Source: an uncultured Eubacteriales bacterium (GTDB lineage Bacteria > Bacillota > Clostridia > Lachnospirales > Lachnospiraceae). Taken from it: DNA of 64,000 nt. Shown one piece after another: positions 55,601 to 63,837 of the stretch. How positions within the stretch are numbered: position 1 is the first letter of the stretch; each line of letters starts with the position of its first letter. The DNA lies in assembly GCA_900548855.1 (NCBI GenBank), contig URMF01000013.1, forward strand, positions 5,645-69,644, written 5' to 3'. The position numbers and the translations under genes are program-made. The notes below the pieces were generated by a model that did not search any database, was not told where the DNA came from, and worked only from the letters and a program-made list of their open reading frames with translations.

Positions 55601-57881
55601 AGCCTGCCACATATTCCAATCCTTCCGGAAGCGTATCTGTAATATGAATAGATTCCTGTGTCAAATTCTGGTAAGTAAAATAGATAACCCATTCAATGGT
55701 ACCATCCCCATTCAACGTACCATTTTTGGTAATCAGCTCAGGTGTTTTGTACTGGAAGCCCTTGGATGCATCTGCTGTGACAGAATTTCCATCCCATGTA
55801 AGACTTGCCCTGTTATATGCTGTTACCCAGTCGCCATCCTTCCATTTATTCTGACCACTGGCAAGCATTTGCTGACCTGCTTCATCTAATATTTTTGTGA
55901 CAACCGTAATGTATCTGGTTTCCGAACCAAAAGATGGAAATGTAACGGACCCTGCTGACTCATCAATCGTCCAGTCACCTGTAAGAATATTACCATTGGC
56001 ATCTGTGACATTCATACTGACAAGCTCCATCTTATTCTGCCATCTGTCTGGAACATTATATATATCTGTAACTTTAACTTCTTTTCCTGCAAAATCATAC
56101 CTCTGTTCATTTACAGCCACTCTCCAGCTAAGCTGCTTCGTAACTTCATTATAGCTGGTGTTGGTCTTGGAAATTAAATTGTAACCATTCACCGTTCCTG
56201 TCACAGAAGCGTCAAATCCATTGTTTTTCAACTCACCGGTATTGGTATATCTCGACATGGTATAATCATCAATCTTCGTCTGATAGGTAAGGGTAATGGT
56301 ATCGGTTACTCCCGCATTCGCCGTAAAGGTAAAACCACCATTTTGGGTGGAAACCGTACCAGTTCCCGCTGGCTGCACTGTTACATTTTGTCCGGCTGCC
56401 CAGGAATAACCGCTGCCAAAGGTATCGGTATAGGTTGTGCCGCCCACATTCAATTTATCCCGATTAATGGTAACCGTCCAGGTTATCACACCGCCGCTTT
56501 CGGATCCGGATTTGGATAATACATTTGGTGTTACATAGCAGTTACCTGTACCCGGCACACTGGTAACAGAACCCTCTTCGTCAACAACAACTGTATTCTC
56601 TACATTTACACCGCTGTTATTACTTATCGTTGTACCATCAAAAATTTCATTCCCATAATAGGTATAAAAAGTTACATTGGTCCGGTAATAAGAATCCGCT
56701 CCCTCAACATGAATAGAAACTGATTTATCTCCATCTGCAGAATTGCAGGAAACACTGCCTTTGCTGCCGCCTGACAGCTGTGGATAACCATCTACCTTTG
56801 CATAGGTAAGTCCTTCCGGCAACATATCTGTGATATCTGCAGTTAAACTGTCCCTGCCATTAAGATTAAGAGAAACCGACCACTGGATAACTGGCACACT
56901 TTCACCATTCACATTTATATAGGTCTTTGTTCCGGACTTACTGACTCCTAAATCTCCCGGCTCATCCGATTCCGTTCCTTTGTTTGACCCCGTAACATCT
57001 ACCATGTAATCAAAAGAACCTCCTGCAGTAGGGAATGAGATTTTTCGCTCCCCAAGGTCCTCTTCCGAGTCAGCGGAAAACCCGCCCTCAAAGCGGACAT
57101 AAAACGGAATATTGCTTTGTCCTACAACGGAATCATTAAACACGAAGGTCAATTTACCATCCCTTGTAATATGTACCGTACCAATAGAGGTTCCGTCCAC
57201 AGTTGTAAGTGGATGTGTCGCATCCACATCTACCCTGATATCCTGGGGAATGTTATAGACATACTCTTTCCCCACAACAATTTCATCGCCATCATAAAAA
57301 ATGAAATTAAAATACATATTAATATCTGCATCAACCGGTAGTTTCACTTTATCTGTTGTATTTAACGCAACATTCTGTGTCACATTATTTTCATCTACAT
57401 AAGATGCTTCCAGAGTAAGATTCGTTAAATTAAAGGTATCATTCTCCAGCAAAATTCCAGAGGCGGCACTCTTTTCGTTTCCTGCTGCCACCTTATCCGG
57501 CTTATCAGAATCAGAGGATGGCTCCACCAAATCCTCCCCCTCTGTCGTATCCGAAATTTCAGTCTGCACTTCTGATGTCTGTATATCAGCGGCTGTGGAA
57601 GCTTCCGTTGTTTCGTCAGGCAAAGAACCCCCTTCTTCTACTTCTGTTCCGGCTTCCGTAACACTTTGCTCTGCCTCTGTGCTGACAGCAGTTTCCGCTT
57701 CCGTTGTGGAAGCCGTTTCCTTTTCTGTTGTCATATCTTCAGCCGTTTTTTCTGTACTTTCCGCTTCCTGTACACCAACAGCTTTATCCGCCCAGTTTAA
57801 GTTTGTTGGCAATAACGTAAATAACAGGATTGCCACCATGCATAACGCAATCCATTTTCTCTTTGATAACCAATCCATCAT
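49665..57881 (-). CDS. Giant SpaA/Cna-B repeat surface protein
   Basis: A 2738-aa secreted surface protein. Residues 1-36 are a signal peptide; about 37-142 are Thr/Glu-rich; about 143-990 hold Ig-like/adhesin domains with TDMLPEGLTY and TDTLPEGLEY segments; about 995-2690 are 16 SpaA/Cna-B repeats of roughly 106 residues. Each repeat keeps a Lys in its first strand and a Glu in its last (ET.AP.GY), the residues that form intramolecular isopeptide bonds. The C-terminus is a KKTGD motif, a hydrophobic stretch and six Arg, lacking LPxTG. It probably forms a rigid adhesive stalk on the wall. No other pilin genes are adjacent. GGGAGG precedes the start. Confidence 0.9.
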   Translation of the reverse strand: MMDWLSKRKWIALCMVAILLFTLLPTNLNWADKAVGVQEAESTEKTAEDMTTEKETASTTEAETAVSTEAEQSVTEAGTEVEEGGSLPDETTEASTAADIQTSEVQTEISDTTEGEDLVEPSSDSDKPDKVAAGNEKSAASGILLENDTFNLTNLTLEASYVDENNVTQNVALNTTDKVKLPVDADINMYFNFIFYDGDEIVVGKEYVYNIPQDIRVDVDATHPLTTVDGTSIGTVHITRDGKLTFVFNDSVVGQSNIPFYVRFEGGFSADSEEDLGERKISFPTAGGSFDYMVDVTGSNKGTESDEPGDLGVSKSGTKTYINVNGESVPVIQWSVSLNLNGRDSLTADITDMLPEGLTYAKVDGYPQLSGGSKGSVSCNSADGDKSVSIHVEGADSYYRTNVTFYTYYGNEIFDGTTISNNSGVNVENTVVVDEEGSVTSVPGTGNCYVTPNVLSKSGSESGGVITWTVTINRDKLNVGGTTYTDTFGSGYSWAAGQNVTVQPAGTGTVSTQNGGFTFTANAGVTDTITLTYQTKIDDYTMSRYTNTGELKNNGFDASVTGTVNGYNLISKTNTSYNEVTKQLSWRVAVNEQRYDFAGKEVKVTDIYNVPDRWQNKMELVSMNVTDANGNILTGDWTIDESAGSVTFPSFGSETRYITVVTKILDEAGQQMLASGQNKWKDGDWVTAYNRASLTWDGNSVTADASKGFQYKTPELITKNGTLNGDGTIEWVIYFTYQNLTQESIHITDTLPEGLEYVAGSMEIMENTWTNGTKVKQEPSVSGNNMSLTIDNTSSKALQYYLNRNFEIHYKTKQKKLEDANTHKTYTNNATATVNYEGDVEVTDTATKTVEGEVGGTLGKEAAYQNGNDYVDWTVTINEGGYTMNVKNPVIRDHLESYFDYVENSAKLYRVKNGTRTEVTNFSVAVINNDMVVSLPDIVDETYEFTFRTKFNVTAAKLINETIKNTVEFEGDAYQESVTSNEVKNVSFSSSSAGAYFEKELRIKKVDKRGNALAGATFALYHNGNYVTTVTTGADGYAVFKGVNSSAAGYSYVLKETTPPDGYEKKDEDIEVVITDAKLLTENTGVRYYEESVTNTSINEEVSTAFSVYKTGEKNAALSGAGFTVYSDAACTTPVAVKTTGADGLISFTVKYSKNEETNYYVKETTVPDGYKSAGTNTVYQVTIDTDGQITCKNLDTNAVVNMDTINGYDDVISLTNAKAKGSLVLTKVEAGNSSTHVRGAVYTLYADVQCSDEVDTKTTDANGKIEFTGLTLGHTYYYRETSAPAGYLLDETVHSITIGTGKEHEDVSASTTVEDEKALGYIQVTKTDDTAKANRLAKVVFRLYKEDGTTPYPSSSSQATATTDSSGVAIFQNIPFGTYVVKEASAPDGYIVNTTGTTVTVDTTTGSKITVVNEVIQFSIRVIKQDDSGNPLSGVYFTVKNTATGAVVAGGETGADGTITFSNLTYGSYTVTETKGLPGYTVDSTPQYITPGEIANDGIIEKTFVNDKQSATIKFRKRDGDDQNVYLAGAEFSVYNSSGELVQTVVSSDDVSALGEVVIKDLIYDTYTIKETKAPNKYQLDATEWKVTVDKNDTYALDYGLLAEKGEAYVDNTKLPSAIKYMSFKVKKVDQSGTPLAGAKFNLLRKYKGEAYKVISTAYSDEDGIVEFYNIAIADDPDTTLYRVEEAEPPAGYDRGKVYYKEYTYAELPAATYAGTVIGHIEMLDSFENVPTIYTYQNTQILGAIRVTKTGTGTNNKLSGAEFTLYKYNAVNSKYEVYKDKDNRDYVVTTDTTGTAIFKDLPYGTYMVKETKAPKGYVLNAANEKTVVIGAETFPDNNQAAIQMNFVDTAINVSVNKFAVGGSSQVSGAVLELYEAGDTNLKNCLQRWTTTNNAQKLTHNNLEVGKTYFIHEKSAPNGYVMSEDVYFTINSNGSITYVSGANGSVSGNNVIMRDASITLRILKQGLDTTAGTRANLAGAAISLIDDATGKKVYSFTSTTTAQAIPSDKLSVPASGYRYYTVHEDSAPGGYALTADIRIAIDSEGKVYSVNEDGTVGTELTDKTVTMTDEAYVNFYFAKRDAVTGEALAGASFTIRDNTGAIREQWVSTNTPKNVQLEPGEGYIFTEESAPAGYELEEPITFNVVQGTPNYIQIVKGNDYNLSVNSLTLTSHDAPITVRFVKWSDQYQPLAGGTFELHESNANGTIGKLLDTFESTGSTMTLGNQNFKLGGYYVIVEKEAPENYNIAEPVYFHIREDGRAEDLDGNLIDNNLVIFIDGEKQVSFQKVDAATGNPVAGVQLRIISSEDEDFTVQNWTTDGTAKYFGYSMFKRNVTYTLVEAATVNGYTYAASIHFKIDDNGIVYVNSKAQQTSSIVMKNSPFSVTVEKYVLGTSTQLAGATLQVADSNGTVLEQWVSDGKPHALDTKKLHVSPYGNEYVYTLSEIKAPELYALAQPIQFVIDKNGMVKRVDGEKVTDNTIKLYDEFRGITFHKQNEDGKELSGATITITSTQDSDFTPISWVSTKTPKNLAIDLFKRNTDYIMTETTAPNGYVYTDSIVFRIDEKDVLYVNGSAVADRIVTMVDKAIQLKVSKKIAGTKEFLSGAKLSIVDEATGKVVYSWKSKQKAVRIPANKLVASTDTQQVIYVLKETEAPDGYELAEDIRFYIGKNGKVYILDGKSSTESKNNTITMYDEKTDESRQTTSKKTGDTSPLRPVAIMFLLSLAGCGMVLAVRRRRRR

Positions 57882-58027
57882 ACTGCATTCCTCCCAATAT
57901 TATACATATATTTTACTACCCCAAAATCCATTTCATAACTTTACATAATCATAATTTATTATATCTGATTTATAAGAAAAATTCAACGCTTTTACGTTGA
58001 TTATAAAAAGATTTCTGAAAAAACTCA

Positions 58028-58070
58028 AAAATGGTCCACTGGACCATTTTCACATATGCTTGGCAACAAA
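58028..58070. repeat. Post-terminator palindromic repeat, copy B
   Basis: Perfect palindrome with 11-nt arms, AAAATGGTCCA C TGGACCATTTT (58028-58050), then CACATATGCTTGGCAAC and the A-run that is the rpsO terminator T-tract. Same layout as 24430-24471. Confidence 0.65.
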
Positions 58071-58105
58071 AAAAACAGTAAATGGATATTTTGCTCCATG
58101 TACTG
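58067..58105 (-). terminator. Terminator after rpsO
   Basis: Arms CAGTAAATGGA (58076-58086) and TCCATGTACTG (58095-58105), followed by T8 on the minus strand. Confidence 0.8.
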
Positions 58106-58135
58106 CCTTTTTTGCACATTCAAGTCTTATAAAGA

Positions 58136-58402
58136 TTATTTTCTTAAACCTAAGCTTTCAATCAATGCTCTGTAGCGTTCAATATCAATCTTCTTTAAAT
58201 AAGCTAACATATTTCTTCTCTGTCCAACTAATTTAAGAAGACCTCTCTTAGAATGATGATCCTTTGGATGCGCCTTAAAATGATCCTGTAAATCCAGAAT
58301 TCTTGCTGTAAGCAATGCAATCTGAACCTCTGGTGAGCCAGTATCATTTGCTCCACGACCATATTTTTCAATAATCTCTTTCTTCTGCTCTGCTGTTACC
58401 AT
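58136..58402 (-). CDS. rpsO: 30S ribosomal protein S15
   Basis: An 88-aa S15 with the family segments GSPEVQIALLTARI and HHSKRGLLKLVGQRR. It binds 16S rRNA early in small-subunit assembly and often represses its own mRNA. The 5' leader (about 85 nt, 58403-58487) may hold such a site but I cannot assign a structure. It has a terminator, so it is probably a single-gene transcript. pnp is not next to it. Confidence 0.98.
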   Translation of the reverse strand: MVTAEQKKEIIEKYGRGANDTGSPEVQIALLTARILDLQDHFKAHPKDHHSKRGLLKLVGQRRNMLAYLKKIDIERYRALIESLGLRK

Positions 58403-58493
58403 AACAACATCCTCCTTATCAATGAATAATCGCCTGTCACCCAGGAAAAGGTCGGAGTGTCCTAATTCTGAGTAACGGTTAACGTACTGTGAT

Positions 58494-58522
58494 ATAATAG
58501 CATAGCCTTATTTTTTTGTAAA
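58494..58522 (-). promoter_or_regulatory. Promoter for rpsO
   Basis: Minus strand -35 TTTACA (58517-58522), 17-bp spacer, -10 TATTAT (58494-58499), about 92 bp upstream of the ATG. It is back-to-back with the aroC promoter. Confidence 0.65.
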
Positions 58523-58538
58523 TATATTTTTGTTTTAA

Positions 58539-58567
58539 TTGCTAAAAAAAAATATGTATGCTATGAT
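58539..58567 (+). promoter_or_regulatory. Promoter for aroC
   Basis: -35 TTGCTA (58539-58544), 17-bp spacer rich in A, -10 TATGAT (58562-58567), 37 bp upstream of the ATG. Confidence 0.55.
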
Positions 58568-58603
58568 AAATTGATTTCAACAAGGAAAAAACAGGAGGCG
58601 GCT

Positions 58604-59707
58604 ATGGCAGGTTCAACATTTGGAAACATTTTCAAAATATCAACATGGGGAGAATCCCACGGTAAAGCCATCGGTGTTGTGATTGATGGCTGTCCGGCAG
58701 GTCTTGCTCTTTCTGAGAGTGACATCCAGCCATTTTTAAACAGAAGAAAACCCGGTCAGTCCATCTATTCCACTCCCCGGAGCGAGGATGACACAGTGGA
58801 AATTTTATCCGGTGTATTTGACGGAAAAACCACAGGCACTCCAATTTCCATGATTGTATATAACAAAACCCAGCAGTCACGGGATTACAGTGAAATTGCC
58901 TCCTATTACCGTCCGGGACATGCAGACTACACCTTTGATGCCAAATATGGTTTCAGGGATTACAGAGGAGGCGGACGTTCCTCTGGCAGGGAAACCACTT
59001 CCAGGGTTGCCGCTGGTGCAGTCGCTATTAAAATATTAAACCATCTGGGTATTCGTTTTACCACCTTCACCCGCTCCATCGGCAATATCACAATAGATGA
59101 ATCCCGGTTTAATGAAGCTGAAATCTTCAATAATAAGCTATATATGCCTGATGCCGATGCCGCAGCACAGGCAGGCGAATATATTATTGAGATGACAAAA
59201 GCCCACGATTCCGTAGGCGGCTGTGTGGAAGCCCGAATTACAGGTGTTCCCGCCGGTCTGGGTGATACGGTTTTTGAAAAGTTAGATGCCAATCTTGCCA
59301 AGGCAGTTATGTCCATCGGTGCCGTAAAATGTGTAGAAATTGGTGACGGGAAACGAGCCGCAAAACTAACCGGTTCCGAGGATAATGACGGATTCATCAT
59401 AAATGAAGATGATACCATTGGAAAAACCAGCAATCATGCCGGTGGAATTCTCGGTGGAATGAGTGACGGGTCCGAAATCCGGCTTCTTGCAACTTTTAAA
59501 GCCACACCATCCATCCTGAAATCCCAACACACAGTTAACAAAAAAAAGGAAAATATTGAAATATCCATCAAGGGGCGCCACGACCCGGTGATTGTCCCAA
59601 GAGCAGTTGTAGTTGTGGAATCCATGGCTGCCATTACTATACTGGATGCCCTCTTACTCAACATGACCGCAACAATGGACGGAATCAAAAGTTTTTACGA
59701 CAAATAA
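58604..59707 (+). CDS. aroC: Chorismate synthase
   Basis: A 367-aa enzyme that makes chorismate from EPSP using reduced flavin, the end of the shikimate pathway. Visible family segments: STWGESHGKAIGVVIDGCPAG, GGRSSGRETTSRVAAGA and GGMSDGSEI. The start at 58604 has AGGAGGCGG upstream; an in-frame extension 11 codons upstream has none. No other aromatic-pathway gene is adjacent. It ends 7 bp before the convergent CAP-like gene. Confidence 0.96.
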   Translation: MAGSTFGNIFKISTWGESHGKAIGVVIDGCPAGLALSESDIQPFLNRRKPGQSIYSTPRSEDDTVEILSGVFDGKTTGTPISMIVYNKTQQSRDYSEIASYYRPGHADYTFDAKYGFRDYRGGGRSSGRETTSRVAAGAVAIKILNHLGIRFTTFTRSIGNITIDESRFNEAEIFNNKLYMPDADAAAQAGEYIIEMTKAHDSVGGCVEARITGVPAGLGDTVFEKLDANLAKAVMSIGAVKCVEIGDGKRAAKLTGSEDNDGFIINEDDTIGKTSNHAGGILGGMSDGSEIRLLATFKATPSILKSQHTVNKKKENIEISIKGRHDPVIVPRAVVVVESMAAITILDALLLNMTATMDGIKSFYDK

Positions 59708-59714
59708 AACACTG

Positions 59715-60698
59715 CTATTCCACCATTATGAAAATAATATCATAATAATAGATTCCGTCCTTTTCATAAATCCCTAGTCCGGTCTCTGAAACGGTCCCAT
59801 TCTTCACCACCTGCATCAAATTCAAATCCCTCTCCATATCGGCAATCAGACGTTCAATCCCATAATCTGCAACTCCTCCATAGGAAAACTCATATCCACC
59901 GGCACATTTCACACCCCGGTTTCTTAACAGCTCCTCCAAAGTTGTCCCAGTACCGCTTTCCGCCTGTCCGTATCCATTCACCAGTTCGGATGCCCGTAAA
60001 ACTGCACAGGCCTGTACCTTTGAATTCATAGTAAAGGCTTCCTGTCCTTCCTCTGTTCTTATCTCGTTTAAATATTCATACACTGGATAAAGTGTAGTTG
60101 CATTCTCGTCAACACTACCATCTTTATTAAATATATAAGTCACTCCGTCAATCTCCAATACCGCATCGCTGACTCTGGTTCCATCCGGGTTTAAATAATA
60201 GCGGTATCCATCCAGTGTCAGAAAACCGGTCATAATTACACCCTGGTCATCCGCATAATACCAGCTTTCGTCGTATTTAAACCAGCCGGTAACCAGCTCC
60301 GCTTTACTGTTAAAATAATAACGGTTGTTGTCATATTCTACAAAGCCAGTCTGGATTTTTCCTGCATCATCTGTGAGATAAAAGTTCTTTTTTGTTTGAA
60401 TTACACCAGTTTGAACCACACCATTTTTGTCTGCGTAGTAATAGGCATCTTCCTCCTTCACGTAAAATTTCCCTTTTACCAGATAACCATCCTCATCAAA
60501 ATAATACAGCTTCTCTTCAATTTCTGAAAAACCCACTGCATACTGTCCGTCATCCTTTTCATATTTTTTGCCGTTCTCCTCATCTACCCATGAAGCAAGG
60601 GACTGCTGTTTGAAGAAAAGCACCATCCCTGCCACTATTCCAAGGGAAACAATTATAGCAATCACTGTTGTTCTATTTTTTTTACTCAATTTCTTCAT
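59715..60698 (-). CDS. Choline-binding-repeat protein with CAP-like C-terminus
   Basis: A 327-aa protein with an N-terminal membrane segment (about 10-30), about seven cell-wall/choline-binding-type repeats (about 50-200; YYFDEDGYLVKGK, YYYADKNGVVQTG, YYFNSKAELVTGW) and a C-terminal CAP/SCP-like domain (about 205-327; YEYLNEIRTEEGQEAF). The His residues expected in a metal-binding CAP domain are not seen, so that domain is degenerate. It likely attaches to the cell surface. The start overlaps the end of the ABC permease by 17 bp, so it belongs to that operon. Confidence 0.8.
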   Translation of the reverse strand: MKKLSKKNRTTVIAIIVSLGIVAGMVLFFKQQSLASWVDEENGKKYEKDDGQYAVGFSEIEEKLYYFDEDGYLVKGKFYVKEEDAYYYADKNGVVQTGVIQTKKNFYLTDDAGKIQTGFVEYDNNRYYFNSKAELVTGWFKYDESWYYADDQGVIMTGFLTLDGYRYYLNPDGTRVSDAVLEIDGVTYIFNKDGSVDENATTLYPVYEYLNEIRTEEGQEAFTMNSKVQACAVLRASELVNGYGQAESGTGTTLEELLRNRGVKCAGGYEFSYGGVADYGIERLIADMERDLNLMQVVKNGTVSETGLGIYEKDGIYYYDIIFIMVE

Positions 60699-62814
60699 CC
60701 TTTTTCCTCTTCCTCAACCCGTAAAGGCTGATATTTTTATGCCGCAGCAACACTACCAGAATCCCCAGCAAAACGATACAAACCGGGACTACAATAATTG
60801 TTACCACTTTCACCATGGTTCGTGTTCCATTTGGATACAATGCCACCTGGTTGCCCACATCCTTGCCTTCAATCCAGACATTTGCCTCCGTTCCGGTTAT
60901 CTGTCCGAGAATTTCGATAAAAAACCTTCGGTTTGCTCCCTGGGATTCTGCATCCGCTTCCTCATTAAAAAATATGTTCGAGGTTATAAGAAACAGGAAG
61001 CCCTCTTCCGGATTCTCAGAGCAGGACGCCACGCTAAAGGGACCTGAAATGTCATCCTCTGCCTTTGTTGTCAGATTATCAAAATCACTTATCTTAGAAT
61101 ATGCCGTACTGCCTGTTGTCAGAACATCCGTGCATATATATCCGTTTGCCTCGCCATTTTTAACGATTCCTTTGCTGGTCATTGTCAATACGTTCAGATT
61201 TTCTTTCACAATCTCCCGGGTATATTCCGTATCCTCCATTTTAGGAGCCAGATAATACGGAGTGTCATAAACATAACGACTTGCCTCCTGTTCCATGACA
61301 ATTCCCGGCTGGATATCCAGACCATATTCTTTTAAAAAAGCAGTAAAACATTCTAAATCCTCATTTAATGGGTCAATTGTAACAAAAAGCCTTCCTCCAG
61401 ACTGTAAATAATCCTTTAATATCGCAATCTCATCCTCTGAATAATCATTCTGCGGTGCGTTAATCAACAGTGCTTTGCAGTCCTCCGGTATTGCCTCCTG
61501 CATGGAAGCTGCAGCATCCGGCAAATTCACTTCCTCAAATTCATAATTATTCAGCATCAAAAGATTCTTAAAGCCACTGTTCAGCTCTTCTTCACCGTTT
61601 CCAATTGCTACATACAGCTTATCCATCTCTTCGGCATTCGTATATACGATTGCCCTTGTAAGCTGTTCTTCGATTTTCAATATTCTATCATAGGAATAAG
61701 CCGAAGTCTGGGTTGTTGTGACATAATCATCTGAGCTCAGATAGATATATTTCTCACCGCATACCACAAGAATGCTGGATTCACTGACAGAATTAATGCC
61801 TGACAAATACTGCTCGCGGAAAGCACTGTCCGTGCTTACATCTTTATAATGGATTGCTATATGGTCATTCAAATCCTCATATGCCTTTAACAGCTCCTGG
61901 TATGTGGCATTTGCACGGCTACGTAAACCCATATAATAGATATCTGTTGTCTTGTCAATCTCGGAAACTGCCTGCTCAGTCTGCTCCGAAAGGGTCAAAA
62001 GCTTTTCTGCTGTACAATCAATTACTCTTGTATGGGATAATGACACTAGACCGATAACCAGTGTACATGCTATCACAACAGCCATACATGCTGTAATTCT
62101 CTTCCTGCTCTGTCTGCGGATTTCCAACGAAAGCCAGGTCAGAAGGAAAAAGCATGCCGCAATGAAAAGCAGATAAATAATATCCCCGCTTCTGACAATA
62201 CCAGAAGCCATATCATTATATTTATTATAGATTGAGCCCACATGAAGAAACTGATACCAGCTATCATTTTCTGCAACAATACTCTCTGTCAGCCTGCTTA
62301 AAAAAATAAGAAGATACACGACAAAGGTCATAACTGCTGCTAAAACCGGGCTGGCAGTGAGCGACGATATAAACATTCCAATTGACAATAAAGCCAATGT
62401 CGTCAAACATACCCCGATATAGCTGCTCATCAAAAAACGAATACTCATCTCTCCTCGGCCGGATATCCAGACAGGATATATCCCGCTCACAAGAACCGGT
62501 AATAACACAAATATCACAGTAGCCAGATATTTACCTGCAAGAACAGAAAAAGTCGATACCGGAGCCGTAAACAGCAGCTGGTCAGTTTTGCTTCTTCTCT
62601 CTCCGGCAAACAGTCTCATGGTACAAAACGGAATTATCGCTGCCACTATTAGGAAACTGCGGCTTAATACATAGTATCCAAACCGGGTACTATAGGTAGT
62701 AAGGCAGTTTGTCACAAAAAATATTCCTGTTACCAGAAAAAACACAGCATAATAAAGATATGCAAACAAAGAGGAATAATATGTCTTTAATTCTTTTTTT
62801 AAAACTGCAAGCAT
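60682..62814 (-). CDS. ABC permease fused to GldG-like extracytoplasmic domain
   Basis: A 710-aa protein: an ABC-2-type permease (about six membrane segments, residues 1-235, with AGERRSKTDQLLFTAPVS), a further segment (about 240-262), a large extracytoplasmic GldG/ABC-transport-auxiliary domain (about 265-660) and a C-terminal membrane segment (about 675-700). It corresponds to GldF plus GldG of the gliding-motility-type ABC family in one chain. Its substrate is unknown. It starts directly at the stop of the ATPase (TAG then ATG) and is followed by the CAP-like protein. Confidence 0.87.
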   Translation of the reverse strand: MLAVLKKELKTYYSSLFAYLYYAVFFLVTGIFFVTNCLTTYSTRFGYYVLSRSFLIVAAIIPFCTMRLFAGERRSKTDQLLFTAPVSTFSVLAGKYLATVIFVLLPVLVSGIYPVWISGRGEMSIRFLMSSYIGVCLTTLALLSIGMFISSLTASPVLAAVMTFVVYLLIFLSRLTESIVAENDSWYQFLHVGSIYNKYNDMASGIVRSGDIIYLLFIAACFFLLTWLSLEIRRQSRKRITACMAVVIACTLVIGLVSLSHTRVIDCTAEKLLTLSEQTEQAVSEIDKTTDIYYMGLRSRANATYQELLKAYEDLNDHIAIHYKDVSTDSAFREQYLSGINSVSESSILVVCGEKYIYLSSDDYVTTTQTSAYSYDRILKIEEQLTRAIVYTNAEEMDKLYVAIGNGEEELNSGFKNLLMLNNYEFEEVNLPDAAASMQEAIPEDCKALLINAPQNDYSEDEIAILKDYLQSGGRLFVTIDPLNEDLECFTAFLKEYGLDIQPGIVMEQEASRYVYDTPYYLAPKMEDTEYTREIVKENLNVLTMTSKGIVKNGEANGYICTDVLTTGSTAYSKISDFDNLTTKAEDDISGPFSVASCSENPEEGFLFLITSNIFFNEEADAESQGANRRFFIEILGQITGTEANVWIEGKDVGNQVALYPNGTRTMVKVVTIIVVPVCIVLLGILVVLLRHKNISLYGLRKRKKDEEIE

Positions 62815-63747
62815 CTACACATCCTCCTTATTATTCATTTCGATAAATACATCCTCCAGTGAAGCTTCCACTTTTTCAATACCATATACACTGAATTTTT
62901 TGCCCACCAGATAACCAAATACACTATCTCTGATATCCCTTGTATTCTTTGCCGCTCCTATAAATTCAAAAATACCCTTTTCCTTTTCGCCCACATACCG
63001 GACTGTCAGCAAAGCTTCATATTCCTCCAGGCATTTTTCAATCTCTTCCCTGTCTCCTTTAATTACAAGCTTATAGACATTTCTGCTCCTTTTCCGCTTA
63101 GCACCTGCCACAGAATCATCTAATACAAGCCTGCCATCCTTTAATATAAGAATCTCATTACATAGCTCTTCTATTTCCGTAAGGATATGCGAACTGATTA
63201 TAATTGTATGCTCCTTTTGAAGGCTCTGAATTAACGCCCGCATACTCTTTTTCTCCTCCGGGTCAAGCCCCACCATGGGCTCATCCAGAATCATGATGGA
63301 TGGATTGCCAAGCAGCACCTGGGCAAATCCAACCCGCTGCTGTAAACCCTTTGATAAATTTTTGATATAATCATTCTGACGGCTTTCTATATCCAGCAAT
63401 TTCATTACGCTGGCTGCTTCTTCCCTTTTTCCCCTGATACCTTTCATATCTGCAGCAAAGGTAAGATACTCCCACACCTTCATATCCTTGTACAGCGGTG
63501 GTATTTCCGGAAGATAACCAATATGCTTTTTTGCTTCTTTAGGCTTTTTACGCATATCAATCTGATTAATATAGATTTCTCCCGCCCGGGGTTTCAAATA
63601 TCCAGTTAATATATTCATTATCGTAGATTTACCGGCTCCGTTTTTTCCCAGAAGACCTACAATTTTCCCATCACCAATCTGAAAGGATATATCTCTTAAA
63701 ACCTCCCGCTTACCGTATGACATTTTAAGATTCTTAACTTCTACCAT
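62815..63747 (-). CDS. ABC transporter ATP-binding protein, GldA-like
   Basis: A 310-aa ATPase with Walker A GKNGAGKST, signature LSKGLQQRVGFAQ, Walker B IMILDEPMVGLDP and the switch His in ISSHILTEIEEL. A C-terminal regulatory domain (about 220-310) follows. It powers the permease encoded next. AGGAGGAAG precedes the ATG. It is the first gene of the operon behind the unusual leader at 63768-63842. Confidence 0.93.
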   Translation of the reverse strand: MVEVKNLKMSYGKREVLRDISFQIGDGKIVGLLGKNGAGKSTIMNILTGYLKPRAGEIYINQIDMRKKPKEAKKHIGYLPEIPPLYKDMKVWEYLTFAADMKGIRGKREEAASVMKLLDIESRQNDYIKNLSKGLQQRVGFAQVLLGNPSIMILDEPMVGLDPEEKKSMRALIQSLQKEHTIIISSHILTEIEELCNEILILKDGRLVLDDSVAGAKRKRSRNVYKLVIKGDREEIEKCLEEYEALLTVRYVGEKEKGIFEFIGAAKNTRDIRDSVFGYLVGKKFSVYGIEKVEASLEDVFIEMNNKEDV

Positions 63748-63767
63748 AGTCTTCCTCCTAATACATT

Positions 63768-63796
63768 AAAAAAGAGCCATGTATGTAACATAGCCC
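63768..63796 (-). terminator. Terminator-like hairpin in the ABC operon leader
   Basis: On the minus strand GGGCTATGT pairs with ACATGGCTC (9 bp, two wobble pairs; arms 63788-63796 and 63774-63782), followed by T6. It lies between the predicted transcription start and the first ATG. A competing pairing, GTATGTAA (63799-63806) with TTACATAC (63781-63788), would disrupt it. Confidence 0.6.
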
Positions 63797-63804
63797 CCTT
63801 ACAT

Positions 63805-63837
63805 ACTTATATGATTATACAATAAAATCATATAAGT
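63805..63837. promoter_or_regulatory. Candidate operator palindrome in ABC promoter
   Basis: Perfect 11-bp inverted repeat ACTTATATGAT (63805-63815) and ATCATATAAGT (63827-63837), covering the -10 and spacer of the ABC promoter. Such a placement suits a dimeric repressor, for example a GntR-type regulator, but no regulator gene is in view. Confidence 0.6.

Noticed and set aside
49665..57881. CRISPR-like or tandem DNA repeats in the surface-protein gene
   Set aside because: The repetition is at protein-domain level (about 106 residues) and too diverged in DNA to be a CRISPR array or simple tandem repeat.
58403..58487. S15 autoregulatory RNA structure in the rpsO leader
   Set aside because: S15 often controls its own mRNA, but I could not draw a convincing matching structure by eye, so it is not listed as a feature.
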